The position numbers were made by a program, and so were the translations under genes. This document shows positions 27,722 to 36,544 of a stretch of DNA of 41,895 nucleotides, piece after piece. Below the pieces are notes generated by a model. It was not told where the DNA came from, did no database searches, and worked only from the letters and a program-made list of their open reading frames with translations. The DNA is from Pseudomonadota bacterium (GTDB taxonomy: Bacteria; Pseudomonadota; Gammaproteobacteria; Burkholderiales; SG8-41), in NCBI GenBank assembly GCA_023431245.1, contig JAEYXO010000084.1, forward strand, positions 1 through 41,895, given 5' to 3'. Each line of letters begins with the position of its first letter. Positions within the stretch are counted from its first letter, which is position 1.

Positions 27722-28456
27722 CTATGCACCGCTCCTGCGCCGGACGTCGTCCGCCGCCGGCAACCCCGGCACCCGCGCCGCAAACCCGTTCGCATACCGC
27801 AGGTCGACCCGGTCAACCGGACGGGTCATGCGCGCGATCGTCCGCGGGTAGACGGCGACAAAACGACGCAGGCGCTGTTCAACCTGTTCCCTGCCGAGAT
27901 CCAGCGTGGTGCCGTCATCCAGCTTCAGCTGCCAGGCGCGCCGCGGCGACAGGTTGATTTCCCCGGGAATCCTGCCGATGTCCTCAAGGTTGCGGCGAAA
28001 ATGGTCGTACTGGATGGCCATTTCCTTGGCGGCACCCGGCGGACCGTTGAAGACCGGAAGTGCGCCGTCGAAAGCGGCCGCAAACACCTCGCCATGCACA
28101 TTGACCAGTGCGTCGCGCCCCCAGCGCGCCAGGGGCACATGCTCGGTCAACGCCACCTCCAGCCCGCCCGGCCACTGCCGGCGCACGGTGGCGCTGCGCA
28201 CCCAGGGCAGTTTCTCGAAAGCTCCGCGCACCGTGTCCAGGTTCAGGGTGAACAGGGTGCCTCCGACCTCGCGCCGGACAATTTCCTCGACCTGCTGGCG
28301 GGTGACATGGTCCACCGGCGTGGCCACGCGCACCTGTGTGATCGAAAACACCGGCTGCCTCACCGCGTGAAACACACCGGCGTAAAGGACGGCGAGCAGC
28401 ACCGCGACGAACAGCAGGTCGGCGATGAAGTTCAGCGCTGCGGGCTTATCCCACAT
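27722..28456 (-). CDS. ftsQ: Cell division protein FtsQ
   Basis: FtsQ is a bitopic divisome protein that binds FtsB-FtsL and controls septal synthesis. The 244-residue protein has a short cytoplasmic N-terminus, one transmembrane helix (about 10-32), a POTRA domain (about 38-108, ITQVRVATPVDHVTRQQVEEIV, FEKLPWVRSATVRRQWPGGLEVALTEHVPLARW) and a beta domain. Its ATG overlaps the end of ddl by 11 bases. Confidence 0.96.
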   Translation of the reverse strand: MWDKPAALNFIADLLFVAVLLAVLYAGVFHAVRQPVFSITQVRVATPVDHVTRQQVEEIVRREVGGTLFTLNLDTVRGAFEKLPWVRSATVRRQWPGGLEVALTEHVPLARWGRDALVNVHGEVFAAAFDGALPVFNGPPGAAKEMAIQYDHFRRNLEDIGRIPGEINLSPRRAWQLKLDDGTTLDLGREQVEQRLRRFVAVYPRTIARMTRPVDRVDLRYANGFAARVPGLPAADDVRRRSGA

Positions 28457-29357
28457 GGGCGAGCTCCAGAATGCGCAGCACCAGTTGTTCGAAGGACAGG
28501 CCTGCCTGGCGCGCGGCCATCGGCACCAGGCTGTGTCCGGTCATGCCGGGCGAGGTGTTCATTTCCAGGAACTGCACGCTGCCGTCGGCGCGGCGGATCA
28601 GGTCGGCCCTGCCCCAGCCGGCGCAGCCCAGGGCCTGCGCGCTTTTCATCACCAGTTCGCGGATGCGCTGTTCTTCCGCCTCGGGCAGGCCGCAGGGGCA
28701 GTGGTATTTCGTCTCGTCGCTGAAGTACTTGTTCTGGTAGTCGTAATTGCCCTGCGGCGCCTCGATGCGGATCAGCGGCAGCGCCTGGTCGCCGAGGAAA
28801 CCGGCGGTGAGTTCCTCCCCGGCGACAAACTCCTCCGCCATCACGAACGGGTCATGACGTGCCGCGAGCGCAAAGGCCTGCGGCAGTTCGGCCACGGCGC
28901 CGACCTTGGTCAGCCCGATGGTCGAACCTTCGCGCGCCGGCTTGACGATCAGCGGCAGGCCGAGCCGCGCCGCCACCCCCGCCCAGTCGCTGCCGGCGTC
29001 GATTACCTCGAAGCGCGGCGTCGGGATGCCGGCCGCGGTCCACACCATTTTCGTGCGCACCTTGTCCATCGCCAGTGCCGAAGCCATCACGCCGCTGCCG
29101 GTATAGGGAATGCCCATCAGCTCCAGCGCGCCCTGCACCGTGCCGTCCTCGCCGTAGCGGCCGTGCAGCGCGATGAACACGCGGGAATAACCCTCGCGCC
29201 TGAGGTCGAATATCTCGCGTTCCGCCGGATCGAAGGCATGCGCATCGAGCCCGGCACCGCGCAGCGCGTCGAGCACGTTGCGCCCGCTCATCAGCGAAAT
29301 CTCGCGCTCGGCACTGCGTCCGCCGAACAGCACGGCGATCTTCCCGTAGGCGCTCAT
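28446..29357 (-). CDS. ddl: D-alanine--D-alanine ligase
   Basis: Ddl makes the D-Ala-D-Ala dipeptide added by MurF. The 303-residue ATP-grasp enzyme has VLFGGRSAEREISLMSG at the N-terminus, LHGRYGEDGTVQGALELMGIPYTGSGV, IVKPAREGSTIGLTKV, and the metal-binding end VQFLEMNTSPGMTGHSLVP. It corresponds to DdlB in dcw clusters. Its ATG overlaps the murB stop by four bases (ATGA). Confidence 0.97.
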   Translation of the reverse strand: MSAYGKIAVLFGGRSAEREISLMSGRNVLDALRGAGLDAHAFDPAEREIFDLRREGYSRVFIALHGRYGEDGTVQGALELMGIPYTGSGVMASALAMDKVRTKMVWTAAGIPTPRFEVIDAGSDWAGVAARLGLPLIVKPAREGSTIGLTKVGAVAELPQAFALAARHDPFVMAEEFVAGEELTAGFLGDQALPLIRIEAPQGNYDYQNKYFSDETKYHCPCGLPEAEEQRIRELVMKSAQALGCAGWGRADLIRRADGSVQFLEMNTSPGMTGHSLVPMAARQAGLSFEQLVLRILELAHVG

Positions 29358-30355
29358 GCCGCCTCCCCGATCACGCGGACTTCGCGTTCGAGCTCGATGC
29401 CGAAACGCTGCCGCACCGTGGCCTGCGCAAGCGCGATCAGCGCCTCGATGTCAGCGGCGCTGGCGCCGCCGTCGTTGACGATGAAATTGGCATGTTTCGC
29501 CGAAATCGACGCACCACCGATGCGCCTGCCCTTCAGGCCGCTCGCCTCGATCAGCCTCGCCGCGTGGTCACCGGGCGGATTGCGGAACACCGAACCGGCA
29601 TTGGGCATGCCCAGCGGTTGCGTCGCGATGCGTTTCGCCAGCAGCTCCTTGATGCGCGCCCGCGACTGCGCAGCGTCGCCGGAAGCCATGCGGAAAGTCG
29701 CCGCGACGAACCACTCTTCGCCGCCGCCGCGCACCTCTTCCCCCGGCACGCTCGACATCTGGCGGCAGCGCAGCCCCACGCTGCGGTAAGCGATGTGGTA
29801 ATGCTGCGGCGTGCGCAGGCGCAGCGTGCCGGCGCGGTCGATGGTCTGCACCTGCGCCACGAGATTCCAGGTTTCCCCGCCATAACAGCCGGCGTTCATC
29901 GCCAGCGCGCCGCCAACGGTGCCGGGAATTCCGGCCAGAAATTCGGCTCCCGCAAAACCGTGCAGCGCGGCGAGCCGCGCCACCTTCGGACAGGCAACGC
30001 CGGCCTGGGCGCGGATCTCGCCGCCGTCCGCGGTCGCAGTGATGTCCGTGCCGCGCAGCGCCCAGTGGGTGAATATCACGGTGCCGTCGAAGCCGCCGTC
30101 GCGCACCAGCAGGTTGCTGCCCAGCCCGACGACACACACCGGCTCGCCACCGGGCAAGGCACGCAGGAAGGCCGCCATGTCCTCGAGATCGGCCGGGGCA
30201 TAACTGCGGCGCGCGCGCCCGCCCGCCCGCCAGCTGACGTGGCGGGCCATGGGCTCGCCGTGGCGAAGCTCGCCGCGCAATCCGGCTCCGGCCATCATCT
30301 GCAGTTCGCTCATGTCCATGTCGGGTTGTCGTTCGCCGGCGGCCTTTCCGCTCAC
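29354..30355 (-). CDS. murB: UDP-N-acetylenolpyruvoylglucosamine reductase
   Basis: MurB uses FAD and NADPH to reduce the enolpyruvyl group to lactate, forming UDP-MurNAc. The start is a GTG at 30355, supported by GGAGG five to six bases upstream and a GTGA overlap with the murC stop. The 333-residue protein has the FAD motif GLGSNLLVRDGGF, GIPGTVGGALAMNAGCYGGE, the YRSVG segment of type I MurB, the catalytic serine in PNAGSVFRNP, and a C-terminal LEREVRVIG. The first 20 or so residues precede the conserved fold, and an ATG inside them is an alternative. Confidence 0.95.
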   Translation of the reverse strand: MSGKAAGERQPDMDMSELQMMAGAGLRGELRHGEPMARHVSWRAGGRARRSYAPADLEDMAAFLRALPGGEPVCVVGLGSNLLVRDGGFDGTVIFTHWALRGTDITATADGGEIRAQAGVACPKVARLAALHGFAGAEFLAGIPGTVGGALAMNAGCYGGETWNLVAQVQTIDRAGTLRLRTPQHYHIAYRSVGLRCRQMSSVPGEEVRGGGEEWFVAATFRMASGDAAQSRARIKELLAKRIATQPLGMPNAGSVFRNPPGDHAARLIEASGLKGRRIGGASISAKHANFIVNDGGASAADIEALIALAQATVRQRFGIELEREVRVIGEAA

Positions 30356-31746
30356 GCGCCCTCCTTCGCCAGCCGCGCCGCAACCGTGCCGATCGACCCG
30401 GCCCCCATCGCCAGCACCACGTCGCCGTCGCGCGCGGCCGCGGTGATCGCCGCCGGCAGCTCCGCGACCTGCTCCACGAATACCGGCTCCACCTTGCCCA
30501 GCACCCGCACCGCCCGCGCGAGCGCGCGGCCATCGGCGGCGACGATCGGCGCCTCGCCCGCCGGATAAACCTCGGTCAGCAGCAGCGCATCCACGCTCGA
30601 CAGCACGCGCACGAAATCCTCGAAACAGTCGCGGGTGCGGGTGTAACGGTGCGGCTGGAACGCCAGAACCAGCCGGCGGCCCGGGAACGCACCGCGCGCC
30701 GCGGCGATGGTTGCCGCCATCTCCACCGGGTGATGGCCGTAGTCGTCGATCAGGTCATAACTGCCGCCGCGCAGCGCAATCGCGCCGTAACGCTGGAACC
30801 GCCGGCCCACGCCCTTGAAATCGGCCAGCGCCTTGACGATCTTGTCGTCCGCGACGCCGGCCTCCATGCCCACAGCAACCGCCGCCAGCGCGTTCTGCAC
30901 GTTATGCACACCCGGCAGGTTGAGCACGATATCGAGGTCGGGCAGGCGTTTGCCGTTCATGCGCCGGACCCTGAAACGCATGCGTCCCGCGTCAGCCGTC
31001 ACCGACACCGCGCGGATCTGCGCGCCCTCGCCGAGGCCGTAGGTGACGACCGTTTTCGTCAGCCGCGGCATGATCGAACGCACATTGGCATCGTCATTGC
31101 ACAGCACCGCGACGCCGTAAAACGGCAGGCGTTCGACAAAATCGACAAAAGCCTGTTTCAGCCGGTCCAGCGAGTGATCATAGGTTTCCATGTGGTCGGC
31201 ATCGATGTTGGTGACCACGGAAATCACCGGCTGCAGGTGCAGGAAGGACGCATCGGATTCGTCGGCTTCGGCAACGATGAATTCGCCGGCGCCGAGCCGG
31301 GCATGAGCTCCCGCGCTCTCCAGGCGCCCCCCGATCACGAAGGTCGGATCAAGGCCGCCCTCGGCCAGGACGCTGGCCGCGAGACTGGTGGTGGTGGTCT
31401 TGCCGTGGGTGCCGGCCACGGCAATCCCCTGTTTCAGCCGCATCAGTTCGGCCAGCATCAGCGCGCGCGGCACCACGGGCACATGGCGCGCGCGCGCCGC
31501 GATCACCTCCGGATTGTCCGGCTTCACGGCGCTGGAGATCACCACGACGTCGGCCGCCGCGACATGTGCCGCGTCGTGGCCGATGCGCACCTGCGCACCG
31601 AGGCTGGCGAGGCGACGCGTGGCGCCGCCCTCACTGAGGTCGGAACCGCTGACCGCGTAGCCGAGGTTGAGCAGCACTTCCGCAATGCCGCTCATCCCGG
31701 CGCCGCCGATGCCGACGAAATGCACGTTGCGCACTTTGTGCCTCAT
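30352..31746 (-). CDS. murC: UDP-N-acetylmuramate--L-alanine ligase
   Basis: MurC adds the first amino acid of the stem peptide. The start is the ATG at 31746, overlapping the murG stop (ATGA), giving 464 residues beginning MRHKVRNVHFVGIGGAGMSGIAEVL. The ATP loop GTHGKTTTTS is at 112-121; EADESDASFL, NIDADHMETYD and the C-terminal IDDYGHHPVE and FQPHRYTRT follow, all as in the family. The longer open frame upstream lies inside murG and is not part of this gene. Confidence 0.97.
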   Translation of the reverse strand: MRHKVRNVHFVGIGGAGMSGIAEVLLNLGYAVSGSDLSEGGATRRLASLGAQVRIGHDAAHVAAADVVVISSAVKPDNPEVIAARARHVPVVPRALMLAELMRLKQGIAVAGTHGKTTTTSLAASVLAEGGLDPTFVIGGRLESAGAHARLGAGEFIVAEADESDASFLHLQPVISVVTNIDADHMETYDHSLDRLKQAFVDFVERLPFYGVAVLCNDDANVRSIMPRLTKTVVTYGLGEGAQIRAVSVTADAGRMRFRVRRMNGKRLPDLDIVLNLPGVHNVQNALAAVAVGMEAGVADDKIVKALADFKGVGRRFQRYGAIALRGGSYDLIDDYGHHPVEMAATIAAARGAFPGRRLVLAFQPHRYTRTRDCFEDFVRVLSSVDALLLTEVYPAGEAPIVAADGRALARAVRVLGKVEPVFVEQVAELPAAITAAARDGDVVLAMGAGSIGTVAARLAKEGA

Positions 31747-32816
31747 GCCGGCGCCAGCTCCATGCAGTAATCGGCGACGCGGATCGCCGCATCCGGCTTG
31801 CCGGCGGCACGGGCGGCCCGCGCCATCTCCAGCAGCTTGCCCCGGGTCATTCCGCGCAGGACGCCGGCCAGCACTCCCGGCGTCAGGTCCTTTTGCGGCA
31901 TCAGCAGCGCGGCCCCGCGGTCCGCGAGGTAACGCGCGTTGCGCGTCTGGTGATCGTCCACCGCATGCGGGAAAGGCACGAGAATGCTGCCGACGCCGGC
32001 CACGGCCAGCTCGGTCACCGTGGTGGCACCAGCACGGCACACCAGCAGGTCGGCTTCGCCGTAACGGGCGGCCATGTCATCAATGAAGGCGGGCACTTCG
32101 GCCTCCACGCCCGCCGCGCGGTAGGTTTCACGCAGGCGCTCGGCATGTGCAGCACCTGCCTGGTGCACCACCTGAGGACGCTCCGCCGCAGGCATCAGGG
32201 CGAGTGCCTGCGGCACCGTCTCGTTCAGCGCTTTTGCGCCGAGGCTCCCGCCGATCACCAGCAGCCGCAGGGGACCGCCGCGATTGGCAAACCGGGCTTC
32301 CGGCGGCGGCAGGTTGACAATGTCGGTGCGCACCGGATTGCCCGACCAGATCACGTCGACACGCCCTTCAAAGGCATCGGGAAATGCCGACAGCACGCGA
32401 TCCGCCACACCCGCGAGCACGCGGTTGGCCAGGCCCGGAACCGCATTCTGTTCATGGATCAGCAGCGGCCTGCCGAAAAGGGCGGCCATCATGCCGCCGG
32501 GAAAGGAGGCATAACCGCCCATGCCCAGCACCACGTCGGGCCGGTGCCGGAATATCGCCCTCGCGCTTTGCCAGAACGCCACCAGCAGCGCCGCCGGCAG
32601 CAGCAGCTTGCGCAGCCAGCCCTTGCCGCGCACGCCGCCGAAACGGATCCATTCCGCCGCGTAACCCCGGGGCGGCACCAGGCGTTCCTCCATGCCGCCG
32701 CGGGCACCCAGCCATACCACCCGCCAGCCGCGCCCGCGCAGCACGTCGGCCACGGCCAGCGCCGGAAAAATATGGCCGCCGGTGCCGCCGGCCATGACGA
32801 GGATGGTCCGGTTCAT
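31743..32816 (-). CDS. murG: UDP-GlcNAc:undecaprenyl-PP-MurNAc-pentapeptide GlcNAc transferase
   Basis: MurG converts lipid I to lipid II on the inner face of the membrane. The start is the ATG at 32816 (MNRTILVMAGGTGGHIFPAL), overlapping the ftsW stop by four bases, giving 357 residues. The GGTGGHIFPALAVA loop, HEQNAVPGLANRVL, GGSLGAKALNETVP and the acceptor segment RAGATTVTELAVAGVGSILVPFPHAVDDHQTRNA are all present. No Shine-Dalgarno is visible before the ATG, so translation probably depends on coupling to ftsW. Confidence 0.97.
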   Translation of the reverse strand: MNRTILVMAGGTGGHIFPALAVADVLRGRGWRVVWLGARGGMEERLVPPRGYAAEWIRFGGVRGKGWLRKLLLPAALLVAFWQSARAIFRHRPDVVLGMGGYASFPGGMMAALFGRPLLIHEQNAVPGLANRVLAGVADRVLSAFPDAFEGRVDVIWSGNPVRTDIVNLPPPEARFANRGGPLRLLVIGGSLGAKALNETVPQALALMPAAERPQVVHQAGAAHAERLRETYRAAGVEAEVPAFIDDMAARYGEADLLVCRAGATTVTELAVAGVGSILVPFPHAVDDHQTRNARYLADRGAALLMPQKDLTPGVLAGVLRGMTRGKLLEMARAARAAGKPDAAIRVADYCMELAPA

Positions 32817-33979
32817 ACGGTAAACCCGCGCTGCATCTGGCGGTTTTCCCAATCGACCCGCAGCAATACCGCCAGCGCGCAGCAGGTGGCGAGGATCGCG
32901 CTGCCGCCGAAGGACAGCAGCGGCAGCGTCAGGCCCTTGGTCGGCAGCACGCCCATGTTGACGCCCATGTTGATGATCACCTGCACACCGATCCACAGTC
33001 CGATGCCCTGCGCCACCAGCGCGGAATACGGCCGGTCAAGATCGGCGGCACGGCGGCCGATGGCGAAGGCGCGGGCGACGATCCACGCGAACAGCATGAT
33101 CAGCGCCAGCACGCCGATGAAACCGAGTTCCTCGGCGATCACCGCCAGCAGGAAGTCGGTGTGCGCTTCCGGCAGGTAAAACAGTTTTTCGACACTGGCG
33201 CCGAGGCCGACGCCGAACCATTCGCCGCGGCCGAAGGCAATCAGCGCATGCGACAGCTGGTATCCCTTGCCGTAGGGATCGGCCCAGGGATCCATGAAAC
33301 CGATCACCCGCTGCATGCGGTAGGGACTGCTCCAGATCAGCAGCAGGAAGCCGAGAACCAGCATCACGATCAGCCCGGCAAACAGCTTCCAGTTCATGCC
33401 GCCGAGGAACAGGATGCCCATCGCGATCACGGTGATCACCGCGAACGCGCCGAAATCGGGCTCCCGCAGCAGCAGTCCCCCGGTCAGCAGCATCACCCCG
33501 GCCATCGGCAGGAAACCCTTGCGCAGGCTGTGCATGAAGGCGGCCTTGCGCACGGTGTAGTCCGCCGCGTAGAGCACCGCGCACAGTTTCATCAGCTCCG
33601 AGGGTTGCAGGTTGGCGAATCCGAGCGGCAGCCAGCGCCGGCTGCCGTTGACCTCGCGGCCGATGCCCGGGATCAGCACCAGCATCAGCAGCACCATGCC
33701 GAGCACGAACAGCAGCGGCGCGGCGCGCTGCCAGACGCGCAGGGGCACCTGGAACACGATCGCTGCAGCCACCAGGCTGACCAGGATATAGGCGGCGTGC
33801 CGGGTCAGGTAATAGACGGCGCTGTTGCCGGTGCTGCGGCTCGCTTCGGCGATCGCGATTGATGCCGAGTACACCATGACCATGCCGAAACCGAGCAGCA
33901 GAAGTGTCACCCAGATCAGCGCGCTGTCGTATTCGTCGCCTGCCGCGCGCTGGTTGACCGTGGCGTAGTACTGGCTCAT
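32813..33979 (-). CDS. ftsW: Septal peptidoglycan polymerase FtsW
   Basis: FtsW is the SEDS-family glycosyltransferase that works with FtsI at the septum. The start is the ATG at 33979, overlapping the murD stop (ATGA) and preceded by GGAGG; a GTG at 33985 is the alternative. The 388-residue protein has about ten transmembrane segments, NGSRRWLPLGFANLQPSELMKL, LLREPDFGAF, and the end segment FIGVLALI then QVIINMGVNMGVLPTKGLTLPLLSFGGS. Confidence 0.97.
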   Translation of the reverse strand: MSQYYATVNQRAAGDEYDSALIWVTLLLLGFGMVMVYSASIAIAEASRSTGNSAVYYLTRHAAYILVSLVAAAIVFQVPLRVWQRAAPLLFVLGMVLLMLVLIPGIGREVNGSRRWLPLGFANLQPSELMKLCAVLYAADYTVRKAAFMHSLRKGFLPMAGVMLLTGGLLLREPDFGAFAVITVIAMGILFLGGMNWKLFAGLIVMLVLGFLLLIWSSPYRMQRVIGFMDPWADPYGKGYQLSHALIAFGRGEWFGVGLGASVEKLFYLPEAHTDFLLAVIAEELGFIGVLALIMLFAWIVARAFAIGRRAADLDRPYSALVAQGIGLWIGVQVIINMGVNMGVLPTKGLTLPLLSFGGSAILATCCALAVLLRVDWENRQMQRGFTV

Positions 33980-35349
33980 GCGCACCTCCGCTGCAGGGCC
34001 AGTACCGCCTCCGCAAACACCTCGGCGCGGTGCACGTAATTGCGGTACATGTCGTAACTCGCGCAGGCCGGCGACAGCAGCACCGCGTCCCCCGGCTGCG
34101 CGGACCTGAAGGCCAGTTCCACCGCCTCATCCATGTCGCGCGCCCGGCACAACGGCACGTCATTCCCGACCGCGGCCGCAATGCGCGGTCCGTCGCGCCC
34201 GATCAGCACGATGGCCCGTGCACGACCGCGCGCAGCCGCCGCCAGCGGCGCAAAGTCCTGGCCCTTGCCATCACCGCCGGCGATCAGCACCACCGGCTCG
34301 CGCAAACCGGTCAGAGCGGCGACGGTGGCGCCGACATTGGTGCCCTTGGAATCATCATAGAATGATATGTTATTGATTTTATTGATATTTTTTACACGGT
34401 GCGGCAAACCCTCAAAGCGCCGCCAGCCCTCGACAATGGCTCCGTCGGCAACAGCGATGGCGCGGCACAACGCCGCCGCCGCCAGCGCATTGGCCGCATT
34501 GTGCAGACCGGCAACGCGCAGAACATCCACCGGCGCGAGTTCATGCGGACCGCGCCGCAGGGTGGTGCCCGCATTGCCGAGCCCCCAGTCCTCGCCGGCC
34601 TCCGGCGCATCAAGGCCGAAAGTCACCCGGCGCCGGCCGGCCAGTGCCATGCCGCGGCTCCAGGCATCGTCGCGGTTCAGCAGCTGCAGGCCGTCACCGC
34701 CGAAAATCCGCGCTTTCGCCGAGGCGTATTCATTCATGCCGTCGTAGCGGTCCAGATGATCTTCCGACAGGTTGAGCACTGTTGCGGCCTGCGGCCGCAG
34801 CGATGCCGTGCTTTCCAGCTGGAAACTCGACAGCTCGAGCACGATCGCCCCCGGCATCGGCGCGCCGTCCTCGATTTCGCCGAGTGCATCCAGCACCGGC
34901 AATCCGATGTTGCCGGCCACCAGCGGCCGCAGGCCCGCGGCAGCGCAGATTTCGCCGGCCATCGCCGTCACCGTACTCTTGCCGTTGGAGCCGGTGATGG
35001 CCAGCACCGGCGGCGCATCGCCGCGAGCGGCCAGCGACTGCGCGAAGAGCTCGATGTCGCCGACCACCGGCACGCCCCGTTTCGCCGCTGCGGCAATCGC
35101 TCCGCCGCGACGGTCGATGCCGGGACTGACCGCGATCACTTCGGCGCGGTGCACCTCGTCGTCCATGACGCCGCCCAGCAACAGCGGCAACCGGGGGTAT
35201 TCCCGCTGCAGCACCTCCGCCGCGGGCGGCGCCGCGCGCGTGTCCGCGGCGACCACATCCGCCCCGTGGCGGTGCAACCAGCGCACCATCGACAGTCCGG
35301 TGTCACCGAGACCGACGACGAGAACACGGGCGCCTGCGAGGTCGAGCAT
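33976..35349 (-). CDS. murD: UDP-N-acetylmuramoyl-L-alanine--D-glutamate ligase
   Basis: MurD adds D-glutamate to UDP-MurNAc-L-Ala. The start is set at the ATG at 35349 (MLDLAGARVLVVGLGDTG) with GGAGG eight bases upstream, giving 457 residues. The frame stays open back to an ATG at 35454 just after mraY, which would add 35 residues with no family resemblance. ATP loop GSNGKST is at 120-126; LSEDHLDRYDGMNEYASAK, YDDSKGTNVGATVAAL and LLSPACASYDMY follow. Just before YDDSKGTN, an AT-rich stretch encodes a repetitive KNINKINNIS. Confidence 0.95.
   Translation of the reverse strand: MLDLAGARVLVVGLGDTGLSMVRWLHRHGADVVAADTRAAPPAAEVLQREYPRLPLLLGGVMDDEVHRAEVIAVSPGIDRRGGAIAAAAKRGVPVVGDIELFAQSLAARGDAPPVLAITGSNGKSTVTAMAGEICAAAGLRPLVAGNIGLPVLDALGEIEDGAPMPGAIVLELSSFQLESTASLRPQAATVLNLSEDHLDRYDGMNEYASAKARIFGGDGLQLLNRDDAWSRGMALAGRRRVTFGLDAPEAGEDWGLGNAGTTLRRGPHELAPVDVLRVAGLHNAANALAAAALCRAIAVADGAIVEGWRRFEGLPHRVKNINKINNISFYDDSKGTNVGATVAALTGLREPVVLIAGGDGKGQDFAPLAAAARGRARAIVLIGRDGPRIAAAVGNDVPLCRARDMDEAVELAFRSAQPGDAVLLSPACASYDMYRNYVHRAEVFAEAVLALQRRCA
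34351..34396 (-). repeat. AT-rich tract with a 9-base tandem repeat inside murD
   Basis: These 46 bases have only 8 G or C, in a gene otherwise rich in GC. TTATTGAT occurs twice with a 9-base period (34370-34377 and 34379-34386), encoding the repeated three-residue unit in NINKINN. The reading frame stays open. Confidence 0.7.
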
Positions 35350-35455
35350 CAGCAGCACCTCCGCGCATTCGCCGCGGATCCGGACGATAACCGGCACACC
35401 GCCGGCATCTCGGCAGTCGCTGGCATCAGGGGTTCCGTTCGCCGGCATGGGCATC

Positions 35456-36541
35456 TCATCGCAGCTTCAAGGTCGAGAGTCCGATCAACACCAGCATCAT
35501 CGTGATGATCCAGAAGCGGACGACGACCTGGTTTTCTTTCCAGCCCTTCAGTTCGTAGTGGTGGTGCAGCGGCGCCATGCGGAAAATGCGCCTGCCGGTG
35601 AGCTTGAAGGAGGCCACCTGCAGCATCACCGACAGCGTTTCGACGACGAACACCCCGCCCATGATGAACAGCACGATTTCCTGGCGCACGATCACCGCGA
35701 TCGTGCCCAGCGCGGCACCCAGCGCCAGCGCGCCGACGTCGCCCATGAACACTTCCGCCGGGTAGGCGTTGAACCACAGGAAGGCGAGCCCGGCACCGGC
35801 GATGGCGCCACAGATCACCGTCAGCTCGCCGGCACCCGGGATGAAGGGAAATCCGAGGTACTTCGCGAACACCGCGTTGCCGGCAACATAGGCAAAGATG
35901 CCCAGCGCGCTGCCGACCATCACCGTCGGCATGATCGCCAGGCCGTCGAGGCCATCGGTCAGGTTGACCGCGTTGCTGGTGCCGACGATGACGAAATAGG
36001 TCATCACGACGAAGCCGATCGCGCCCAGCGGATAGGCCACCTGCTTGAAAAACGGCACGATGAACTCGGTCTGCGCCGGCAGGTTGGTCGAATGCGCGAT
36101 GAACAGGGCGGCGCCGAGGCCGATCACCGACTGCCAGAAAAACTTCGCCTTTGCCGACAATCCCTTGGGGTTGCGGTGCACCACCTTGCGGTAGTCATCG
36201 ACCCAGCCGATCGCGCCGAAACCGACGGTGACACAGAGCACCACCCAGACGAAGCGGTTGCTCAGATCGGCCCACAGCAGGGTCGTCACGATGATCGACA
36301 CCAGGATCAGCGCGCCGCCCATCGTCGGCGTGCCGGCCTTGACCAGATGGGTCTGCGGACCGTCGTCGCGCACGGCCTGCCCGATCTTGTAGGCGGCCAG
36401 CTTGCGGATCAGTCCGGGCCCGACGATGAACGAAATGACCAGCGAAGTGAGGCAGGCCAGCACCGCACGCAGCGTCAGGTAGTTGAACACATTGAACGCG
36501 CGGACATGCTGTTCCAGCCATTGCGCCAGTTCGAGCAGCAT
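35456..36541 (-). CDS. mraY: Phospho-N-acetylmuramoyl-pentapeptide transferase
   Basis: MraY transfers phospho-MurNAc-pentapeptide to undecaprenyl phosphate, making lipid I. The 361-residue protein has about ten transmembrane segments and the family signatures GTPTMGGALIL, WVDDYRKV (with the aspartate pair), TSNAVNLTDGLDGLA, MGDVGALALGAALG and the cytoplasmic loop FRMAPLHHHYELKGWKE. It starts three bases after the murF stop. Confidence 0.98.
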   Translation of the reverse strand: MLLELAQWLEQHVRAFNVFNYLTLRAVLACLTSLVISFIVGPGLIRKLAAYKIGQAVRDDGPQTHLVKAGTPTMGGALILVSIIVTTLLWADLSNRFVWVVLCVTVGFGAIGWVDDYRKVVHRNPKGLSAKAKFFWQSVIGLGAALFIAHSTNLPAQTEFIVPFFKQVAYPLGAIGFVVMTYFVIVGTSNAVNLTDGLDGLAIMPTVMVGSALGIFAYVAGNAVFAKYLGFPFIPGAGELTVICGAIAGAGLAFLWFNAYPAEVFMGDVGALALGAALGTIAVIVRQEIVLFIMGGVFVVETLSVMLQVASFKLTGRRIFRMAPLHHHYELKGWKENQVVVRFWIITMMLVLIGLSTLKLR

Positions 36542-36544
36542 CGG

